From NCBI GenBank assembly GCA_029948255.1, contig JALIZF010001074.1, positions 1 to 64,000 of the forward strand: a stretch of 64,000 bases of DNA. Direction: 5' to 3'. Every line of letters begins with the position of its first letter. The stretch's first letter is position 1. Below, piece after piece: positions 1 to 12,125 of this stretch. Made by a program: the position numbers and the translations under genes. This DNA is from Telmatactis stephensoni. Taxonomy: Eukaryota; Cnidaria; Anthozoa; Actiniaria; Isophelliidae. A model generated the notes under the pieces. It was not told where the DNA came from, searched no databases, and was given only the letters and a program-made list of their open reading frames with translations.

Positions 1-2
1 GG

Positions 3-155
3 AGCACAGGAGGAGACGACAAGGCACCAGGCGTGGAAACAAGTGAGGGTGAAACTATAGGTGCCATGGCTAATGCTGAGCTGATTGCAGCTGAGGCAAG
101 TGGCATAGAAAACGTACTAGCAAATGAAGGAACTGGGATAGACCACGTACCTTGA
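3..155 (+). other. Open frame running in from left edge (partial, unassigned)
   Basis: A frame is open from the left edge to a TGA at 153-155, giving about 50 residues rich in Gly, Glu, Ala and Asp. It could be the end of an exon that starts outside the window. No domain is recognised, and chance openness over 150 bases cannot be excluded. Confidence 0.2.
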
Positions 156-1093
156 GATGACCTGCCATTTGGTTGTGTAACAGTCAATGATGATGCTGAT
201 GATGGTGCTTGGAGGGGATTTGCTGCCACCACGGACTGAGAGGCACTCATGGCCAAAGCAGTTGAAGAAGCGCCGCCTGTAACTGCCAAGACTGTCTGAA
301 CCACATCTGAGATAGAAGCGTACTTTACCTCCCCAAAGCTTGAATGTAAATGTAACCTATTGTATTATGTGCCTGTAGTTTTGCCAAGTTTTTCCAAACT
401 TTAATCCATTTATGTTTGATTATACTTGATTTCATTTCAGTTCATTTCAACTGCATTTGATTATATACATATAGATATTGAGGTATATAAATCTTAAAAT
501 TAGTTTTTATTTTATTTAACTTTATTAATATTTATATTTGCAATACAAGTACTTGTGCATATGCAGGTATAACTATTGTTGTTACATGCTACCAAATGCT
601 ATACCATATACAAATGCTGAATACAGGTACTTACAGGAAGTAGCTAGCATGCAGAAATAAACAGAAATGAATAAATAAAAGTAAATGAAATGGACTTAAA
701 AATAGCAATAATAGAAAAATAAAATAAAGAAAGAAAAGCCCTCAGTGCACTCCAAAAAATATGAGGTCTCTTTGAAAGAAGACAAGGTTGTATTTGGCAG
801 TCACATTGAAGAAAGAGAGGAATTTTACTTGGTTGGCCTGCTTCCTTGTTATATATGTACATTTTCAAAAAATACGTTATTAGAGAAAGAAAAAGGAACA
901 AAGGAACCAACAACCATGGAGATTGATGGACATGTGATGGACATGATGGCTTTCATAATTTCGGAAAGTTCTTAACACAATTCTTATGTGATTCCCAAAA
1001 CTTATCAATATGTCCTCCAAAAATAGAGTTTTCTACTCGAACTACTGTCACTGTATGATCACACTGCTTATGGAACACTGCTGTGTTGAGGCT
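156..1093. other. AT-rich stretch, no gene seen
   Basis: AT-rich sequence with only short uninformative open frames on both strands. I see no domain, splice-consistent exon or clear repeat here. Confidence 0.5.
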
Positions 1094-1251
1094 ACAGCGG
1101 GGGACAAAAGGTTTCGAACACTTCCCTGTGTAATGACCCCCTTTCCCCCTATCCAATGTTGGCTGGTTTGCCGTGGCGCTGGACTTCCAGAAGGTAACCA
1201 ACATTGATTTGGGGGAGCGGGGGTGTTCGAACTATTTTTGGCCGCCGCTGT
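1094..1251. mobile_element. 158-bp MITE, copy 1, 2-bp TSD (CT)
   Basis: The element begins ACAGCGGGGG and ends CCGCCGCTGT. Its ends form imperfect inverted repeats of about 28 bp (ACAGCGG..., with TTCGAACAC/GTGTTCGAA internally). It is flanked on both sides by CT, read as a 2-bp target duplication. The interior holds a second short inverted pair (CAATGTTGG / CCAACATTG). It is identical over 158 bp to the copy at 2343. It has no coding capacity and so is presumably mobilised in trans by a transposase that makes 2-bp duplications. Confidence 0.85.
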
Positions 1252-2342
1252 CTGAGTGTTGCAAAGAGGTGTGGTCTACTTGCGTGACTATTAGTTAGTT
1301 TGGAGTGGCGTGACTCTGGCAAGGCTGTAGCCGTGTATTCTTTATAGAGTTGTAATAAACTGAGCAGTATTATTTAATTCTTGGAAAAAATATAGACTGT
1401 GAATGTGTCTTAAGGTGATTTTAAGAACCTAGTTTAAGGGCGAGAATTTGGCATTTAAGAGTCTTAGGAACAGTACTTCTAGGTGAACTGCCCAAGCAGA
1501 CGGTTATGGTTAAGTAGAATAACCTGCTACTTAACCATCATAAATAGTCGTTTAAAATACATAAAGGAAATTCATTTTATAAAATGACTGATTTTCTAGT
1601 ATTATTGACTATAAATACACAAAACAAGAAGCCAGAAATCGCCATTTCTCTTCCATGGATACCGAAAGTGGAGCAGTTAAGTTTGCACTGCGAGTTTGAT
1701 AAGGAAATGTACAATTATTAGTCTTGAGTGAAAACGTGCAGGTTAACCATTTACTTAACCATTTGCGTTTCACTCTGCATTTCACAAAATTTGCAATTTT
1801 TGTGTTTTTATAAGCTTTTCAAGCTCCCATACTTTAATATCTGTCAGTATAAAGCTCTGTAATCAGTGTAAAATAATAATAATGAAGTGTATTCCTGGAA
1901 ATGGTTGACGGTTATTTCAAGTTTTCCTTGACCAAGTTAACTGCCACGCGAACAGCGATCTCCAAGATAAGTTTTTTTTGCACCCTAAGTGTATTCCAAT
2001 TATTGCAATATTGTTTGCAGCGACAAACAAAGGTATTTTGGTGATTTGTATGTTTTACCAACTTTTTGGGGGATTTCAAGCGTCAAAACCCTTCGAAGAC
2101 CAAGCATTTGTGCAAAAAGAAATTAAATCGCCATATCGGCAAACAAATTTTCATCTCAGAGCTACTTCCACGAAGGTGAAATACAAATATTTCAGATTGA
2201 TCGGTATTCTTACTAATAAATGGTTAATATAGAAAGATATAAGCTGGAGTACTAAGCTGCTCAAGTGAATTTTCCGCCTGAAATTTTTCCAAGTGTCTAC
2301 TTAGCACTTCAGCGCATGCTCCAACTTTTGTCTAGAGACAAG
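1252..2342. other. Spacer between identical MITEs, no gene seen
   Basis: About 1.1 kb of AT-rich DNA. A short palindrome (GTTAAGTAGAATAACCTGCTACTTAAC-like, split around 1508-1536) is visible. No coding domain is recognised. Confidence 0.45.
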
Positions 2343-2500
2343 ACAGCGGGGGACAAAAGGTTTCGAACACTTCCCTGTGTAATGACCCCCTTTCCCCCTA
2401 TCCAATGTTGGCTGGTTTGCCGTGGCGCTGGACTTCCAGAAGGTAACCAACATTGATTTGGGGGAGCGGGGGTGTTCGAACTATTTTTGGCCGCCGCTGT
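2343..2500. mobile_element. 158-bp MITE, copy 2, 2-bp TSD (AG)
   Basis: Base-for-base identical to the copy at 1094-1251 and in the same orientation, but flanked by AG on both sides instead of CT. Different flanks with identical interiors argue for two separate insertions rather than a local duplication. They also fix the element ends and the 2-bp duplication length. Confidence 0.85.
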
Positions 2501-3069
2501 AGATGCACCTGAGCAGTAGCATCTTTTCCAGGGATGATTGTTTTGTATGAAATAATTGTGGTGGACCTTTGAATATTTGCTTTGTTATTTTTTACAAATT
2601 TGGAGAATTTCTGATATTTCAAGCTCATCTGCAAAAACTAAATTTTTAAAGTTCAGAATTATCATAATATACAAACAAGAATAAAATGGAATTCTTTTCT
2701 TCATTGTGCTCTACATCTAATTGTGCTCATATACCTCCCATACACTTGCATTTTAGATTTAACTTTCACCATGCAGTTCTGAAATTCTTTCACATATGTG
2801 GTCTTTGAATTTCTCTTGAGATGTTTAGAAATCATACATTGACATAAGTGTAGAAATGTAGAAAATATAACCTTTCTCACAAACTGGTGTATGAAATTCC
2901 AGATCTATTTCATATCTTTATCTTTATTCTACCTCGTTACTTTTTATGGTTCAGTTGAGCATAATTTTTGATATATAAGTGCAACTGCACTTCTAGATCT
3001 ATTCTTTCTTTCTTAAATATATAAAACAAAATAGAATAAATTGTGTGCAGTGCTGCATTTTTACCATTC
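2501..3069. other. AT-rich stretch, no gene seen
   Basis: No coding domain, RNA gene or repeat structure recognised. Confidence 0.45.
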
Positions 3070-3480
3070 TGACATCTGTCGCCAGTAAATCCACGCATGC
3101 ATTTATAATTGTAGCTGTGGCAGTTGGGAGTACAAGTCTCTCATTGTGAGGGTTATTCTCACAGTGGTCCTGTAAACACCATTAATTTTCTCATAAAAAA
3201 TTGACAGAGTATGATGTCTTTAAAATGCATCATTTGGAATATGTTTGGATGCTTTTTGTCAATTTATATTTGCAAAGGCAGTTAAAGTTCCAGAATCGAA
3301 TTTTGTGTAGTGATGTAAATAGAAAGTAATTTTGAACTGTGAATGTTTCTATTTCTGCTTTTTCTTTGACCATGATGGATTGGTGCAAACCTCTTTCCTG
3401 TGGATTCACAGCATAATTTATTGACTTTCAGCCCTGAAGTTGACTGCAGTCCATTCCACATTTGATTTCACTGTGAACTT
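3070..3480 (-). pseudogene. PAN/apple-like and EGF-like domain remnant
   Basis: On the minus strand, 3480-3385 encodes a cysteine-spaced stretch (SEIKCGMDCSQLQG, then KSINYAVNP) that resembles a PAN/apple domain. Further on, after a candidate acceptor TTTACAG at about 3172, the stretch to 3075 encodes DHCENNP. After a one-base frame change it continues as TCTPNC...YKCMRGFTGDRCQN, a good EGF-like module (C-x-C spacing, G-F-T-G). PAN followed by EGF occurs in cnidarian extracellular proteins. The frame change inside the EGF module and a stop in the PAN part indicate a dead fragment. No other exons of the gene are visible nearby. Confidence 0.5.
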
Positions 3481-3727
3481 TGAAGTGTTGTCATGACTCT
3501 GTTATCACCAAAAAATTAAATTGTATTAAATTTATATAACATTTTATGTCAACATCTGGTTTCACTTCACACAAAAAGCAGAACAGATAAATTTACCTAT
3601 ACTAGTAATAGTTTTCACTAAGCTGCACCCGTTCTATAATAAAATTAAGACTAGATGTAGCAAATTCCAAAATAGATGCTTTGAGCTATTGTATGCATCT
3701 GCCCAACAAAAAGCAGAAAAAGAGCAA

Positions 3728-4118
3728 ATAGCAGATATTGAAGATACACTCCAATGACTCTGGACAAAGGTTTCCAGTCAAGACTATTGGGCAGCTTATA
3801 ATACATTTTAATCATAAAATTATTTATAAAATACCTATATTTCTTAATTTCATAAATAATAACATGTTCTTTTCACTAGTGAAAAGATCGTTACCATGGT
3901 TGATTGAGCGCATTTACTCTAAAGATAGTTTGTTGTCTCTTGATTTGATAATTATATGATAAATAGAATATTACATGTTCGCTTGGAGATACGCTTGAAG
4001 ATAAAATCTGTATCTCCGCGAGCCCATGTAATATCCTCTATGTTCTACTTTTGACCCAATAGCCTTGAATTGAAGCGTTTGTCCATGGCCATTGAAGAGT
4101 ATCTTCGATATCTGCTAT
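3728..4118. mobile_element. About 390-bp non-autonomous TIR element with inner hairpin
   Basis: The left arm (about 3728-3790, ATAGCAGATATTGAAGATAC...) is matched in inverted orientation by the right arm (about 4050-4118, ...GTATCTTCGATATCTGCTAT). The arms are about 60 bp with moderate divergence. A second shorter inverted pair, ATATTACATG / CATGTAATAT, lies at about 3969-4035. The interior has no recognisable protein domain. Confidence 0.65.
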
Positions 4119-4377
4119 TCATTTACAACATTGATGGAATGATTGAATTGGTAATGTAGTATATAAACTAGATTATCTTCAAAATTAATCAGCCTGAAAG
4201 ATGAAAGTTATGATATTTTGCATAATGTGGCACGAATGTGACAATGATACATGTACCTAACCTGACCTCATAGCTAGACATGTTTATCAAGTTGTTGTTC
4301 CAGATTTTTTTGTACTGAGCACAAGCCAAGTATCCTCGGAGATAGAAAAAGAAAAGAAGGCAAAAAGCTTTTATTAA

Positions 4378-4725
4378 ATGTATAATTACCAACTTGAAAA
4401 CTGTAACATTTTTGCAAACATATCTAAACTAAACATGATTTAAGATAATGTATGTGTTCATGAATATGATAACAAAAGGCAGGGGAAGGGCTGAGAGTTA
4501 GTCACTATCACTAGTGTTACTTCTAATGTGGTTGGAGTCATCAAAACCAATGAAAGGATTAACTGTATAATTACCAACTTGAAAACTGTAACATTTTTGT
4601 AAACATTTCTGCAAATATTTCTAAACTAAACATGATTTAACAATATTGTAAGTGTTCGCAAATATGATAAAAAACGTCATGACAAGGCGTTTTTTTAGGG
4701 TTAGACACTATCATTAGTGTTACTG
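4378..4725. repeat. Direct tandem duplication, about 182-bp period
   Basis: Segment 4380-4525 (starting TGTATAATTACCAACTTGAA) recurs at 4564-4725 with small indels, including the CTATCATTAGTGTTACT-type tail. This gives two diverged tandem units with no coding content. Confidence 0.7.
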
Positions 4726-4857
4726 AACATTTGGTATGTCTTTAAACTGAATTTAAGAGCTCTTCATAATCTTTATTCCATTTATGGTCTTGAATATCTT
4801 CAAACCCTGTTGTCCAATGGATAAAGTAAAGCGTAAAAATATAGTGCAAGTTTTTAA

Positions 4858-4975
4858 GTATAAAATTAAAGACAAAATGTAACGTTACATAAGATTGGTT
4901 GAGTTGATTACAAAATGTCAGTGGTATACCTCTTTAGATTGGTAGAAAACCGCTAGAATATTGTTATGCAACTGA
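4858..4975. repeat. Dispersed repeat, copy 1 (pair with 5815-5927)
   Basis: About 115 bp (TATAAAATTAAAGACAAAAT... GAAAACCGCTAGAATAT) recurs in direct orientation at 5815-5927 at roughly 90% identity by eye. No inverted ends are seen. Sequence between the copies is AT-rich with short ATCAATCAAT-type and GAAT-type simple repeats and no gene. Confidence 0.7.
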
Positions 4976-5814
4976 ATTATCGCTTTTGCTGGATATATTT
5001 TCATTTCTTTTCCTTTTTGAACTGATTTCTTTTCTGTGGATCGAGTCTGTTGATCCCGGTTGGCGATTTGTGTCTGACAAATCACATCTTTGAGAACAAA
5101 AAATTATTTAGTATACATATAGAATCTTGTAATCAACTCTCAGATTGATATTTCATGATACCCAATATAAATTTCTATAAAAAACAGTCAAAATGATGCA
5201 AAAAAACTGTCTAAATGATACTTACTTTTCTGATCTAACTCCTCTGAACTTATAACCTGGAATGCCAAGAAATTAACCAAAATGCCTTGCGCGCTCCTGT
5301 GATTACCCGATTACTCTGTTTGTGCCTAGTTTGATGAAATCGAGATTTTTTCTGTATACCAAAGAAGAGAAATATACCATCCCTTCCCTATAAGTGTGGG
5401 GACCTCTATTATGCCTCCTCGGGTTTAACGGTTTTTATAGTCTCTCTCTTGGGGCAGAACTTCAATTAAGCCTCATCTACACCAGTACGTTTTCTTGACA
5501 AGTTCTCCATGGCAAGGAAAACTTCATCATATGGAGAGCAAGAACAAAAGGAAACAAAAATAACCAAAATGATCTATGAAACAATTAATGAATTAAATTG
5601 ATCAACAAATATATCAATCCCTCAAAGAATGAATCAATCACTCAATTAACCAATCAATTAATGATCAAACTTAATATGAATGAATGAATGAATCACTCTC
5701 TTTTTTTTTTGAAGAAATGAAAGTTTTCAATTTCACTGAAGTAGAGGGATTATTGATATCTATGTCTGGTGGACAGTAGTCTCCGCAGCTATTTTAAGAT
5801 ATAAAAATTTATAA

Positions 5815-5927
5815 AATTAAAGACAATGTAACATTATGTAAGATTGGTTGAGTTGATTACAAAATGTCAGTGGTATAGCTCTTTAGATTGGTAGAAAACC
5901 GCTAGAATATGGTTATGCATATTGTAC
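5815..5927. repeat. Dispersed repeat, copy 2
   Basis: Second copy of the repeat at 4858. Just downstream a further motif, TTGAGAACGGCTAAAAAT...CCCATAGTTAC (about 5937-5966), recurs near 7260-7295, so the region is built of several short repeat families. Confidence 0.7.
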
Positions 5928-6299
5928 ATGATTTCGCTTGAGAACGGCTAAAAATTGCCCATAGTTACGCTTCATCTTTGCTTGACAACCGATCACTGAC
6001 CCGTGAAAACCCGAACATATTCACATATGCATATTCACGATGGCTCCAGCAAATTATGTTAACAGTTCAATGTGTGTTCAAGCAGAAAACATGATTCAAT
6101 TAAGTTACTGCGAGAGCTAAATTGAGTACATTTTTGGGGTTTACGAAGGTAGCCACTTTCCCTATATTTCGGAGAAAATTCGAGCGTTTTTTAAAGCTTT
6201 TCGAATAATGAATGCCAGTTCTGTGAGAATTACTTTCAATGAAGTTGAACTCGAATTGATTTGTTTACACGGAGGCAGGCAACAACAACATTTTTTTAG

Positions 6300-6519
6300 C
6301 AAAATCTGCAGCGTCTTTCCCGCCATGACCATCATAAACTGCAACAAAACTCTGACCAATATCTTGACCAACTGTTGTAGGTTCGTAGATACTTGAAATC
6401 AAATCTTCCATGTGATCTCTATCTCCTCGATGAGCTTTGCCTGAAATCTTAACTATAATGCTTTCAGCAGGTTCAGTATGCAAACTGTAATTTTCCTTCA
6501 TCTCGCACCAAGAGGTCAT
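6300..6519 (-). pseudogene. PP2C-type (PPM) phosphatase N-terminal exon or fragment
   Basis: Starting from ATG at 6519 on the minus strand, about 70 residues carry two hallmark PPM/PP2C motifs: GDRDHMED (around residues 33-40) and, after a short linker, FVAVYDGHGG (around residues 60-69). The first Asp and the DG of DGHGG are metal-binding residues in this family of Mg/Mn-dependent Ser/Thr phosphatases. The frame ends shortly after KKMLLLPASV, without the remaining 150-200 residues of the domain, and I find no further exons to the left. It is either a first exon whose partners are out of sight or a truncated copy. Frame and motif spacing are intact, so an exon of a live gene remains possible. 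Confidence 0.55.
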
Positions 6520-7770
6520 AGTTAACTGTAGTTAAACTATGAAGAGATGTAACTTCAATCCTCAAAATGTATGCATTTCATGATTGATATTTAGCGCCAA
6601 ATCTCTTTTAGAAGCAACCAATCACAAAGCTGCTTCAGAAATTCGGAAATGTGCGTCTGTGAATAGTGTAATTATTAACTCATATCTTTACAATAAATAA
6701 TTATTCATTTATAGTACCTTATCGACCTTTTATTAGATAAAAGATTGATATTAAAAGTGCTATAGAACAAGGGAACAGGTAAATAACGATTTTTTCCTTG
6801 GTCAATCATTAGAACAAGGAAAAATATTGTTCCTTTCCTATTGATAAAATAAGTATTTGTGTCAAGCTCATTTCCGTTTTACACCTTTCTTTCTTTCTTC
6901 TCTAAAAATTGGACTTTTTAGAAACTTTGGTCACAGCATAACTTCAAGGACTTCAAAGCTGTGACTGACAGTGGTATTTTGGGCTCAATTTTATATATAA
7001 AAGAATAATTCTACCTCATACGTTTGTTTACAGTTCAGATCTTTCCTGAGATCGGTCTCGACTAATTGTGTTTGATTGACAGGTGAGAATACGAAGGTCA
7101 GTTTTCCTTTGAATTTTCGAAAATATGAAGGGCCTGATGCGACAATGGCCTAAGTCGGTTTTTGGGTCGTTTTTCAAAAATCGTTAAAATTGCTCAAAAA
7201 TATCTCCTGATGACTTATTTTAGTTGAAATATTAAAGTTTCTGATATATTTTACATGATTTCGCATGAGAACGGCTAAAAATCGCCCATAGTTACTTAAT
7301 GCTGTTTTTCATAGATTAGTTGCTAATAGACACTCTATCTGCATCCTCAGAGACCCAGGGCATCAGGGAGGGGGGAGGGGAGCGGAGGGGAAAGGAAAGA
7401 GGGGAAAAGGACGCCTTGGGCTTTTGACTACAGACGGACCATTAGATTATTGGGGGTGAGGGGGTTGCGTAAATCCTCAAAAAAAATCCAAAAATATCAT
7501 GCCAACCTATCCTAACAAAAAACAAACAAACAAAAAAAATCGAGCAAACACAGAAATGGGAGATGTAAAAAGCTGCTGACAACTTGGAAACGCGCAAATG
7601 GATAGCTGACAAAGACTTGATTGTACTCACAACTAAAAAGACTTTCCAAATGGCGTTTGTCAAATTTCGTTAAGAATAAACGATTTATCTACCTGTAAAT
7701 CATTTGTCTACCTGAATCATTTGGGTGGCTCTTAAAAGAGCTGTTGTTTGATGTCTTGGCCTTTTATTTC
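6520..7770. other. No gene seen; purine-rich tract
   Basis: Non-coding by inspection. It contains a G-rich purine tract (7365-7410, GGGAGGGGGGAGGGG-like) and a second copy of the TTGAGAACGGCTAAAAAT-type motif near 7262. No domain is recognised. Confidence 0.45.
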
Positions 7771-8087
7771 TTGGCGCCCCTGGTCATCTCCATCACCTCA
7801 TCGTAAACGAACTCTCGTGCTCTTCTAAGCATTTCCTTACTGTTGAAAAATTCAAATTGTAAATTGCATGCTGCAATGTTATGATTTTAATATTGGAAAT
7901 CACAAGAAACACAATCTAACAACTCTTGCGCTCGTCGGTGGGATTCAAGAGCTCCTGGATTGTTCTATAAAACTATAACTTTTATCCGATGCTTATTACA
8001 AGTCAGACTTGGAACATGTAAACATTTTTGAACCCACCATCTCCCACTGATGGAGATGACCAGTTAGGAAGGCGCCAAGTTCTTCTA
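7771..8087. repeat. Inverted repeat around GGCGCC...CATCTCCATCA
   Basis: GGCGCCCCTGGTCATCTCCA at 7772 is matched by an inverted copy at about 8048-8087 (TGATGGAGATGACCAG...GGCGCC). The arms are about 30 bp with one short gap. The right arm overlaps the small open frame at 7996-8151. Confidence 0.5.
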
Positions 8088-8151
8088 AAAACGGTCCCAC
8101 ATCAGGATCATCCTGAGGAGAAAATACCGGCGTGCTTCCATTTTCGCTCAT
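7996..8151 (-). other. Small open frame, 51 aa, possible exon
   Basis: ATG at 8151 opens a 51-residue frame beginning MSENGSTPVFSPQDDPDVG with acidic and Pro/Gly-rich composition. It ends at TAA 7996-7998. Composition looks protein-like but no family is recognised, and it lies across an inverted repeat, so it may be part of a non-autonomous element. Confidence 0.2.
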
Positions 8152-8410
8152 CGTCAAAAGATGCCTGTTCAGTCACTGACCTCAGAAGATAGTTCTTTGG
8201 TGCGAACCTCTGAGGAAATAGTCCTTGATGCAATATGATTGGACACTCACAGTTCTAACCTGATTTGATGGGTTGGACTGTGCCATCCAATAGACCTCCT
8301 AACCCCCAGCATCGCCCTGTGATCACGTGATCTGAAATGGGTAAACAAAGCGACTTCGGCCAAGCGTGTCACATAAAACGGTGTTTGGATTACTGCAATT
8401 TTTTGCAATA

Positions 8411-10029
8411 ATGGTTCACTATTGCTGTGTTTATGATTGCAAAAATAGTTCTCTTGATGAAACATTATCTTTTCATGGATTTCCAAGTAACAAAAAACTA
8501 GTAAAGGTAAATATTTTTGACTAAATTTGTAATGTCTGTTAGCGACTCGTTCCCGCCATTTTGAGCCTTATTTCACATTATTTTTTTCTCTGTATTGCTT
8601 TCCATGTACTTCTTAGATTTGGATAACAAGAATAAAAAGAGATACCAGAAAGGATTTGAAAGTGACAAAGTCTAAAAAAGTTTGTTCAGCACATTTTCGC
8701 GACAAAGATTACATTGACATTAGAAGCAAAACAAAATGACTTGTCGAAGGTGCTATTCCCTCTGTTTTTAGCTGGAATGAATTCCCACCGCGACAAGAAA
8801 GGCCCCTTGTTAAAAAAAGAAGAGAATCGGAAGAACTTAATGCTTTGCTAGAAGAAGAGCTTACTGAGACTGCTTCTGAAGGCGAAGGACAATATGAATT
8901 GATAACGACCAACCTCTATTATTGCGGAGTAGATCCACACAGGTGAATATCTCATTAAACTGTAGTCACAGATTTTCCCTCGATGTGCTAAGAGACATAT
9001 GCAATACTAAAGAAAATGAAGAAAAATACGTCAAGCACTATACAGGATTCACCAGTATTGAAAAATTTTCTGCTGTGCTCAACTTTATTGTCCCAAATGG
9101 AAATCGAAACAACATAATCTACTGGAAGTCAAGAGCTGGGAAGGGTAGAGCTATAGACATGGCAAAACTGTTCGACTCTGACAGGGACTCTGACAGTAGT
9201 GACAGTGACTCTGATGATTCTAGATTAAATAGGTCATCAGGTCGTAGTCATTTATTGTCTGTCGAAGACGAATTTCTTCTTGTGATGATGAAACTAAGAC
9301 TGGGTTTACAAACCTGGACTTAGCAATAAGATTTAACATTTCTGATGCTACAGTATCCAATATTTTAATCACTTGGATCAATTTCCTATATGTGCAGTTA
9401 GGTACTCTGAAAATATGGCCTCATAGGACAGTTATAATGCAAGAAATGCCCAAATCATTTAAGGAAGAGTACCCAGATAACATTATTATTATAGACTGTA
9501 CAGAATTAAAGATTCAATGTCCAAGCTCTCTTGTGGTGCAGTCACAAAGCTATTCAAACTATAAATCAACAAACACTCTAAAATCCCTAGTCGGGGTTGA
9601 CTCTAAGGGTGGATTTATGTTTGTCTCACAACTTTACACTGGATCAATATCTGATAAGCAGATAGTTAAAAGGAGTGGTTTCTTGGATTTGCTATCTAGG
9701 AAAGTTGATGAAGATGAAATCCATAAATGTGACAGCATCATGGCTGACAAAGGATTTGATATTGAGGATGACCTTCAAAAAATTGGTCTCCAACTTAATA
9801 TTCCTCCATTTCTACAGGAAAAACCTCTGTTTAATGAAAGTGAAGTCATTAAAACCCAGACTATTGCTAAGCACAGGATACATGTTGAGCGAGCAATTGG
9901 CAAACGGTTTTTGATTTTAATAGTGGAATCCCAATCAGTTTGTTGGGTACTATGAATCAAATATGGACAGTCTGTTGTTTGTTGTCCAACTTTATGGACC
10001 CAATTTTGGCAGATGATGATGATAAGTGA
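8411..10029 (+). pseudogene. THAP + DDE_4-type transposase, ISL2EU-like (copy A, decayed)
   Basis: Exon 1 (8411-8506) starts MVHYCCVYDCKN, the first zinc ligands of a THAP domain. Exon 2 (8617-8942) supplies the conserved W, the VCSAHF ligands and the GAIPSVFSW motif, but an in-frame TGA interrupts it at about 8736. Exon 3 (from 8972) holds the linker (HYTGF...) and the DDE domain: IIDCTE (first Asp), MADKGFDI (second Asp) and HVERAIG (Glu). Two single-base frame changes, near 9315 and 9915, break the frame. Beyond the second, the C-terminal motif NQIWTVCCLLSNF reads through to TGA 10027-10029. Such proteins cut and paste DNA transposons; this copy cannot make an intact protein. It converges on the YqaJ fragment at 11161-12153. 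Confidence 0.85.
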
Positions 10030-11160
10030 CAATTAAGTTATAATAATAGCTGTAAGATTGTGAAAAGAGTTATGCATACAATCATGTTAAGTAAAAATAC
10101 ACAATAAGTTGAAATAAAATTATTGTTATATATTGAAATATTATTTCACTGTGTATTTCTCTAAATTAGATTATATACATTAAACTTTTAGGAATTTAAT
10201 TTCTTTTATTTCATATAAGAATGGTGGGAATAGGAAAATAGCACTAACTGAATTGAAGGGTTACCAGTGAAAATGACCTAAGTGATGCTTTCCAAAATGA
10301 CCAGACATTGATATTTGGCTTATAAAGACTATTGAATATACAGTTTTTGACTGTTTGAGTAAACTTCATCAAAAAAGTCATTTAGGCCATTTTCAATTAT
10401 ACTTAAGGTAATACCGTAGAAATAAAACTAGAAAAGGAATTCTCATAAAACTTCACACAGTGATAATTTTTGAGTTGCTTATCCCAAAAATGAAATAAAA
10501 AATGGGGGTCACCGTAGCCGTTTTTGCACTAGATTGCTTTAAAGTACACCATCTTTTGTGTCTTGAGGGCTCAAGATTCGAAGATCAAAATCACGTCAAA
10601 AAAAATTAATTTCTTAAATCTGAACAGTATTAGCTGACTAATATGAGCTCATTTTCTCTCTTTGGGCAATAGCCTATTATTATGATGCAATAAATTGTTG
10701 TAAAAATGCGTTTGCTATAAGAAAGAAGGTAAAATTGGTTGATAGTACGTGCCCATGAAGCAGCGTGAAAGCACCTTCCGACTGCACGTTTTGTAAAATA
10801 TCTAAAAATTTGGAAATGGAATCTTGACTATAATTATATATGTGATAGAGAACCTTATTACTGTTGATTTGCAAAAATAAAAAGAATAGGTGCCCTTGCT
10901 CGTTTCCGCGCTACAACGCGCTAAAGTGTGAAACAAGACGTCGTAAACAGCCTGTGACCGAAGAGGACTAAGGCGAGTAACCACTATAGCTCCTCTTAGA
11001 GCGTGTCTACTGTTCAAAACTTCGTAAGACTAAAGCTTGCATCATTTTAAGTCAAATATATATATTTTACAATCAAATAAATCAAAATAGGCAGAACTAT
11101 GCTATGCGCAGTAGAAATGCGCACTGCAAAACTACGGAATTACCTTAAACTCAAGTTCAC
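10030..11160. other. Spacer between convergent genes of element A; terminal-motif relic
   Basis: AT-rich. The motif GCGAGTAACCACTATAGCTC at 10971 resembles the GTGGTTACTC end motif found near 43913, 44927, 51818 and 60688, and may mark an old insertion boundary. No other feature is recognised. Confidence 0.35.
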
Positions 11161-12123
11161 TTAAAAGTACTTTCTCTTAAGGTATGAAACAGCATGGTTA
11201 AAATATAGAGATCTGAGTATTGGAAGTAGTTTGTCATTCCAGTATTGGGGGTCAAAGAAAATTCGTTGCACTGAAAGGGTGTTTGACCCAGAAAGGTAAA
11301 CTGCAAAATCGCACCAGTTTAGCCCACTAAGTGCCATTTGGCCTTGTACTTGAGCATAGTAACCTTGGGGATGTTCCTTTTTCAGTGCTGGTGACCCATC
11401 CACCATGTTTAGTGGAAAACTGGACTGTTTACATGCATCTTCTATTGTCATATTTCTGTATGTAAAAGGGCATTTAATTTCTAGTAATCCAAATTTGCTT
11501 GCACATGTGGGATCAAATACTTTACCATCTGGTGTGGCACCCAAATAAGGAATAGCAGGCTGTACAATGAGACCACTGTCATACACTGTAAAATGCTTGT
11601 GCAGATTTTTTTGCATTTTCCTAGCATACTTTGAACGGACAATACCCTCATTCCTTTTCCCATGTGAAACAGCTTCACTTTTTGATAAATCTTTATGTTC
11701 AAAAAGTGAGTTCAGAAATTTCTCTGAGGGTTGTTGTTTTCGGTTGATGATTCTACCAAAATTTGAAGCTGTTAGGCGTAGCTTTCTAACTTCAAACCAC
11801 TTAGGGTTTTGTGCCTGGGAAATAGTGTTTTTTTCTAGATTCCATGCACTGCCTTGGTCCAATGAGATTGCCTTTATAAGTGGATCAGACAGCAAGTCTT
11901 GTGATATGTCAGTTGGTTTAAACACTGGCAGAGGAACTTTAGGAAATGGCAAAATGTCTTGCTGTGGTTGCACCTCTATACAGTTATCTGGTCTGCAAAA
12001 CTTAAATTTTAATATGTCTTCCCTAAGGTCAGTGAGCTGGTGTGCTACAGTTGAACCAAGAGGAACATTTCCAAAAACTGTATTAATTGACTCTGAGAAC
12101 TCTTGGTCAGTAGCCTCAGCAAA
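11161..12123 (-). pseudogene. YqaJ-type PD-(D/E)XK nuclease exon (copy A, truncated)
   Basis: A minus-strand open frame reaches 12153, but its first residues are probably intronic. The recognisable part starts near EATDQEFSESIN (about 12120). Reading on, WFEVRKLRLTASNFG, then HGKRNEG, YLGATPDGKV, LEIKCP and YYAQVQGQMALS are the YqaJ/lambda-exonuclease-like core: the Glu of the NE motif, the Asp of GATPD, the E-x-K of EIKCP and the Gln of QVQGQ. The family resects or cleaves DNA with divalent metals. The domain itself is uninterrupted for about 300 residues, but the upstream SWIM/SAP exons expected for this gene type are absent. Sequence beyond 12125 is instead a DUF7869-like fragment on the other strand. 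It faces the transposase at 8411-10029 tail to tail, as in element C. Confidence 0.75.
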
Positions 12124-12125
12124 TA

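Noticed and set aside
1010..2456. Short plus-strand frames ending in the same peptide at 1207 and 2456
   Set aside because: The shared peptide is simply the two identical MITE copies translated; no gene.
11567..12125. Plus-strand open frame across the YqaJ exon
   Set aside because: It is antisense to a well-supported nuclease domain and has no domain character until about 12130, where the separate DUF7869-like fragment starts.
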